DNA of 9,184 nt from Pseudomonadota bacterium (GTDB lineage Bacteria; Pseudomonadota; Alphaproteobacteria; Caulobacterales; Caulobacteraceae). Each line of letters begins with the position of its first letter. Position 1 is the first letter of the stretch. The translations under genes were made by a program, and so were the position numbers. A model generated the notes under the pieces. It did not search any database. It was given only the letters and a program-made list of their open reading frames with translations, and was not told where the DNA came from. Shown here one piece after another: positions 6,145-9,184 of the stretch. The DNA is taken from assembly GCA_023445955.1 (NCBI GenBank), contig JAEXJH010000305.1, forward strand, positions 1-9,184. The letters run 5' to 3'.

Positions 6145-6894
6145 CTACAGCGTGCTCATGCCGCCATCGATGATCAGTTCGCTGCCGACCGTGAAGCGGC
6201 TCTCGTCAGAGGCCAGGAACACCACCGCATCGGCAATCTCGCGCGGCTCGCCGAAGCGGCCGGCCGGCAGGTTGGCCAGGATGCCGGCCGACATGGCGTC
6301 CAGCGAGGCGGCGTCGAGACCGAGCTTGCCGTAGAGCGGCGTGCTCACCGGCCCGGGGCTGATGACGTTGACCCGGATCCCCCGGCCGATCAGCTCGCCC
6401 GACAGCGTGCGGGCCAGCGAGATCAGGCCGGCCTTGCTGGCGGCGTAGACGCTGGAGTTCGGCATGCCGATGTGGGCGTTGATCGAGCCGTTGAAGACGA
6501 TCGAGGCCGGGTTGCTGAGGATCGGGGCCAGGGCCTGGATCAGGAACAGCGGGCCCTTCAGGTTGACGCCGATGGCGCGATCGAAGGTCTCCTCGGTCCA
6601 GCTTTCCAGCGGGCCGAACGGCGCGACGCCGGCGTTGACGAACACGGCGTCCAGCTTGCCGAAGGCGGTTTCGACGGCCTTGGCGATGTCGGCCTGGGCG
6701 GCCACGTCGCCGGCGTCGGCCAGGATGGCCAGGACGTCGCCGCCGAGGGCGGTCTTGGCGTCTTCCAGGCGCTGGGCGTTGGCGCCGGTGATGGCGACCT
6801 TGGCGCCTTCTTCGATCGCGCGCTGGGCGGCGGCGAAGCCGATGCCGGTGGTGCCGCCGGTGATCAGGATGGTCTTGTTGGCGAGGCGAGACAT
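6145..6894 (-). CDS. Short-chain dehydrogenase/reductase (SDR family)
   Basis: Classical cytosolic SDR of 249 residues, an NAD(P)-dependent oxidoreductase of unknown substrate. Seen directly: the nucleotide-binding motif TGGTTGIG (12-19), VNAGVAP (86-92), and the full catalytic tetrad Asn111, Ser137, Tyr150 (YAASK) and Lys154. Further on are the ISPGPVSTPLY segment and the usual C-terminal end, IIDGGMSTL. The second beta strand ends in ITGAN. It lacks both the Asp typical of NAD users and the Arg often found in NADPH users, so cofactor preference is open. The ATG is preceded by GGAAAGG about nine bases upstream. The gene is divergent from a LysR regulator, a common arrangement in which the regulator controls the enzyme. 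GH5 ends 3 bp from its stop on the opposite strand. Confidence 0.94.
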   Translation of the reverse strand: MSRLANKTILITGGTTGIGFAAAQRAIEEGAKVAITGANAQRLEDAKTALGGDVLAILADAGDVAAQADIAKAVETAFGKLDAVFVNAGVAPFGPLESWTEETFDRAIGVNLKGPLFLIQALAPILSNPASIVFNGSINAHIGMPNSSVYAASKAGLISLARTLSGELIGRGIRVNVISPGPVSTPLYGKLGLDAASLDAMSAGILANLPAGRFGEPREIADAVVFLASDESRFTVGSELIIDGGMSTL

Positions 6895-7029
6895 GACAGT
6901 GAACCTTTCCGTTTGACGGGCCGGCGCACCGCGCGTCGGTCAGTGACGGTGATTTAGGCCTCGTGAAGACCTTGAACGATGGGGTGAAACGGCTTCTATC
7001 ATTCAGCTTTCCGGAATGATGGGGCGGTC
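6895..7029. promoter_or_regulatory. Divergent SDR/LysR promoter region
   Basis: This 135 bp region must hold both promoters. For the LysR gene, TTGAAC (6972-6977) and TATCAT (6997-7002) are candidate -35 and -10 elements, but the 19-base spacer is long. For the SDR gene, the minus strand has CCTAAATC (complement of 6951-6958), close to the alphaproteobacterial -10 consensus GCTANAWC; no good -35 is visible. Three copies of a GAA(C/T)GAT half-site lie at the LysR side. Confidence 0.45.
6998..7020. promoter_or_regulatory. Candidate LysR-type regulator binding dyad (T-N11-A)
   Basis: ATCATTC (6998-7004) and GAATGAT (7014-7020) are perfect 7 bp inverted arms around a 9-base centre. The core fits the LysR-family box T-N11-A (T7003, A7015). 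A third half-site, GAACGAT at 6974-6980, is a direct repeat of the right arm exactly 40 bp upstream, and both copies are followed by GGGG. The dyad overlaps the candidate -10 of the LysR gene and ends 9 bp before its start, which suggests negative autoregulation. Confidence 0.6.
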
Positions 7030-7935
7030 ATGGATCGGCTACGCGCGTTCGAGGTGTTCACGACCGTCGTCAGCCGCGGCGGCTTCGCCAAGGCGGCCGA
7101 GGCGCTGGACACCTCGCCGGCCAATGTCACCCGCTACGTCGCTGAGTTGGAGGCGCACCTCGGCGCACGGCTGCTGAACCGCACCTCGCGCCGGCTGTCG
7201 CTGACCGAGGCCGGCGAGGCGCTGTACGAACGCGCTCGCGCCATCCTCGACGAGATCGCCGAGGCCGAAGCCGCCGCCTCGGCCAATGTCGCTGAACCGC
7301 GGGGGCGGCTGCGGATCAATGCGCCGCTCAGCTTCGGCGTTCTGCACCTGGCGCCGCTGTGGCCGCACTTCATGGCGCGCCATCCGAAGGTCGAGCTGGA
7401 GATCAGCCTGTCCGACCGCGTCGTCGACCTAGTGGAGGAGGGCTACGACCTGGCCATTCGCATCTCGCGCGGCGGCTCCCAGGCCCATGTGGCCCGCAAG
7501 CTGGCGACCTCGCGCAACATCGTCTGCGCCTCGCCGGCGTATTTGAAGGCCCACGGGACGCCGACCTCGCCGGAAGACCTCGGGGCGCATCGCTGCCTGG
7601 CCTACAGCTACACGGCCATGGCCGAGGACTGGCGCCTGACCCACCGGGACGGCCGGGAAGCCACCGTGCGGATGCGGCCGGTGATGTACTCGAACAATGG
7701 CGACACGGCGCGGGCGGCGGCTTTGGCCGGGCAGGGCGTGATCTGGCAACCGACTTTCCTGATCGGCGAGGACCTGCGCGAGGGGCGGCTGGTGCGGCTG
7801 CTGCCCGACTGGAGCCTGCCCGACATCGACGTGCTGGCGGTCTATCCCAGCCGCCGGCACTTGAGCGCCAAGGTGCGCCTGATGGTGGATTTCCTGGCCG
7901 AGGCGTTCAAGGGAACGCCACCCTGGGATCGCTAG
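7030..7935 (+). CDS. LysR-family transcriptional regulator
   Basis: DNA-binding regulator of 301 residues, the usual family length. The N-terminal winged helix-turn-helix covers about 1-60: MDRLRAFEVFTTVVSRGGFAKAAEAL, then the recognition helix SPANVTRYVAELE and LGARLLNRTSRRLSLTEAG. A linker helix (about 62-85) follows, and a substrate-binding domain spans about 90-295 (GRLRINAPLSFGVLHLAPL, SDRVVDLVEEGYDLAIR, LPDWSLPDIDVLAVYPSRRHLSAKVR). The pattern is that of the CrgA/DhcR-like branch. It is divergent from the SDR gene, its likely target. The effector is unknown. The stop codon is part of a short inverted repeat shared with the convergent next gene. Confidence 0.95.
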   Translation: MDRLRAFEVFTTVVSRGGFAKAAEALDTSPANVTRYVAELEAHLGARLLNRTSRRLSLTEAGEALYERARAILDEIAEAEAAASANVAEPRGRLRINAPLSFGVLHLAPLWPHFMARHPKVELEISLSDRVVDLVEEGYDLAIRISRGGSQAHVARKLATSRNIVCASPAYLKAHGTPTSPEDLGAHRCLAYSYTAMAEDWRLTHRDGREATVRMRPVMYSNNGDTARAAALAGQGVIWQPTFLIGEDLREGRLVRLLPDWSLPDIDVLAVYPSRRHLSAKVRLMVDFLAEAFKGTPPWDR

Positions 7936-7945
7936 GCGGCTAGCG
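7930..7945. repeat. Inverted repeat joining two convergent stop codons
   Basis: CGCTAG (7930-7935), loop GCGG, CTAGCG (7940-7945). The TAG stop of the LysR gene is in the left arm and the TAG stop of the minus-strand gene is in the right arm. The 6 bp stem with a 4-base loop could mark transcript ends from both sides, but there is no T-run on either side, so it is not a standard factor-independent terminator. Confidence 0.5.
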
Positions 7946-8341
7946 CTTGCCGACGCCCGGGAACATCGCCACGCCGTCCTCGAACACGCCGAGATAGCCC
8001 AGCTCGCCCAGCAGCGGCGTCAGGTCCTCGACCAAGTCGCCGGAGTGGGGCAGGTGGGCCGGACGGCCGGTCTGGTCGTGCAGGCGGTAGACCGTCCACA
8101 TCTTGCCCTTGGGCGCAGGCGCGCCGGGCTGGATGAACTTGTGCTCCCAGCCGACCAGCGGCGGGGTGCGGCCGACCTCGATGTCGAACGGGCGGTCGCG
8201 GAACGCCAGGTCCATCTCGATCCGCATGGCCTCGCCGATCCGGGCGTTGACCCAGTCGGCGAAGGACTCGAGGACCACCGACGCGGACAGGCCTTCGGGG
8301 TTGGCCACGACGTGATTGCGAGGATGGGCGGGCGTGCTCAT
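7940..8341 (-). CDS. Uncharacterised small cytosolic protein
   Basis: I do not recognise this 133-residue protein. It has no signal peptide or membrane segment and reads as a soluble mixed alpha/beta protein. Visible segments are an N-terminal stretch MSTPAHPRNHVVANPEG, a helix about 20-38, an acidic strand region MRIEMDLAFRDRPFDIEVG (about 39-57), a loop rich in Pro and Gly, KGKMWTVYRLHDQTGRPAH, and a C-terminal helix-strand part ending in VFEDGVAMFPGVGKR. Codon use matches the neighbours, and the frame is bounded by tightly packed genes, so it is probably a real gene. No Shine-Dalgarno sequence precedes the ATG. A start at Met39 is possible but would remove well-formed sequence. It converges on the LysR gene with a 4 bp gap and lies downstream of the ABC-F gene on the same strand. 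Confidence 0.75.
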   Translation of the reverse strand: MSTPAHPRNHVVANPEGLSASVVLESFADWVNARIGEAMRIEMDLAFRDRPFDIEVGRTPPLVGWEHKFIQPGAPAPKGKMWTVYRLHDQTGRPAHLPHSGDLVEDLTPLLGELGYLGVFEDGVAMFPGVGKR

Positions 8342-8396
8342 GCAAACGTTGTACGCGCCCAGATGTGCCGGAAGCGCTAAACTTCTTGGTTCACGA

Positions 8397-8412
8397 GGGT
8401 TTACCCTAACCC
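8397..8412. repeat. Short inverted repeat between ABC-F and the small protein gene
   Basis: GGGTT (8397-8401) and AACCC (8408-8412) flank a 6-base loop. On the minus strand this lies seven bases past the ABC-F stop and could be a weak terminator; no T-run follows. The rest of the 78 bp gap shows no clear promoter, apart from an AACGTT-centred element next to the small gene's start (see findings). Confidence 0.3.
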
Positions 8413-8419
8413 AGAGGTG

Positions 8420-9184
8420 TCAGGCCTCCGCTTCGGCCAGCTCTTCGGCCAGCGCCATCCAGGCTTCCTCGGCCTCGTCCAGCTTGGTCTTGGCGTTGTC
8501 GCGGCGCTTGGTCAGCTCGGCCACCTTGCCCGGGTTCTTGACGTAGAGGTCGGGATCCTCGAGCTGGGCGTCCAGTTCGGCGAGGTTGCGGGTGCAGCGG
8601 TTCATCACCTGCTCGGCGGCCTCGACCTTGCGGCGCAACGGCTCGACGGCGGCCTTCTTCTTCACGGGCTCGGCCGCGGCGACGGGCTCGCGGGCCACCT
8701 GGGTCGGCTTCACGGCCTGCTTGGCGCGGTCCAGCACGAACTTGGCGTAGTCGTCCATGTCGCCGTCGAAGGGCTTTACCGTGCCGTCAGCGGCCAGCCA
8801 CAGGCGGTCGGCGACCAGCTCCATCAGCGAGCGGTCGTGGGTGATCAGAATCACCGCGCCCTCGTACTCGTTCAGCGCGTCCAGCAGGGCGCGGCGGCTG
8901 TCGATGTCCAGGTGGTTGGTCGGTTCGTCCAGGATCAGGACGTGGGGCGCATCCATCGCCACCATGTTCAGCAGCAGACGCGCGCGCTCGCCGCCCGACA
9001 GGCTGTCGACCGTGGTCTCCTGCTTCTCATAGCCCAGGCCGAACTGGGCCAGTTTGGAGCGGCGGGCGCTTTCGGGCGCGTCCGGCATGGCGCGGCGGAT
9101 GATCTCCAGCGGCGTGTCGGTGGGGTCCATCGCCTCGATCTGGTGCTGGTGGAACCAGCCGACCTTCATCTTCTTGTCGCGGTG
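8420..9184 (-). CDS. ABC-F family ATPase (YheS-like), 5' end outside the window
   Basis: C-terminal part of a soluble ABC-F protein, a family with two ATPase domains and no membrane part that acts on ribosomes. The frame is open through the right edge; 254 residues are visible, mostly the second ATPase domain. Seen (numbering from the Met at 9169): signature SLSGGERARLLL (56-67), Walker B VLILDEP with catalytic Glu82, TNHLDID, and the switch His in THDR. PFDGDMDDYAKFV then matches the PFDGDLEDY segment of E. coli YheS rather than EttA. After about residue 147 come an Ala/Pro/Lys linker and a charged coiled-coil (about 165-249), resembling the C-terminal extension seen in YheS and Uup proteins. 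The first ATPase domain, the inter-domain P-site linker and the start are off the window, so the exact subgroup is uncertain. Confidence 0.93.
   Translation of the reverse strand, partial: HRDKKMKVGWFHQHQIEAMDPTDTPLEIIRRAMPDAPESARRSKLAQFGLGYEKQETTVDSLSGGERARLLLNMVAMDAPHVLILDEPTNHLDIDSRRALLDALNEYEGAVILITHDRSLMELVADRLWLAADGTVKPFDGDMDDYAKFVLDRAKQAVKPTQVAREPVAAAEPVKKKAAVEPLRRKVEAAEQVMNRCTRNLAELDAQLEDPDLYVKNPGKVAELTKRRDNAKTKLDEAEEAWMALAEELAEAEA

Noticed and set aside
8397..8412. GGGTTAGGG-like, telomere-like sequence on the minus strand
   Set aside because: A single short occurrence with no tandem repetition; only a small inverted repeat.
1..9184. Mobile element, CRISPR array, defence island, tRNA or rRNA gene
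   Set aside because: No transposase or integrase gene, terminal repeats, spaced repeats, or cloverleaf-like sequence was seen; the genes are housekeeping, signalling or metabolic.

Overview
The window is high-GC DNA with densely packed genes. Codon use, the type of operon and several protein sequences fit an alphaproteobacterium of the Caulobacter group. This assignment is inferred from sequence style and protein resemblance, not from a database match. Nothing looks like a phage, insertion sequence, CRISPR array, tRNA or rRNA gene.

Layout. (1) Positions 2-1814, plus strand: a tight housekeeping operon. It holds the 3' two thirds of leucyl aminopeptidase (pepA), the DNA polymerase III chi subunit (holC, 2 bp later) and a small lipoprotein with an I78-type peptidase-inhibitor domain, whose start overlaps the holC stop. 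(2) Positions 1906-4365: a membrane-bound hybrid histidine kinase (MASE1, PAS, HisKA, HATPase, receiver). (3) Positions 4450-6141: a secreted GH5 glycoside hydrolase with a C-terminal CBM6-like domain. (4) Positions 6145-6894 (minus) and 7030-7935 (plus): an SDR oxidoreductase and a LysR regulator, divergently transcribed from a shared 135 bp region. (5) Positions 7940-8341 (minus): a small protein I do not recognise. (6) Positions 8420-9184 (minus): the C-terminal part of an ABC-F ATPase of the YheS type.

How the genes may work together. pepA/holC/lipoprotein are probably one transcript. The LysR protein probably controls the divergent SDR gene and itself through a dyad with T-N11-A spacing next to its start. 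The kinase and the GH5 enzyme are on the same strand, 84 bp apart. That gap is the most interesting part of the window. It has a perfect 12 bp palindrome that looks like a LacI-family operator, two mutually exclusive potential hairpins around the Shine-Dalgarno sequence, and an ATA codon exactly where the GH5 start codon should be. Either the enzyme starts at a very rare codon or its ATG has been lost.

I found no convincing new defence or mobile system. The strongest leads are the GH5 leader and start codon, a rare-codon island inside pepA, and a shortened receiver domain in the kinase.
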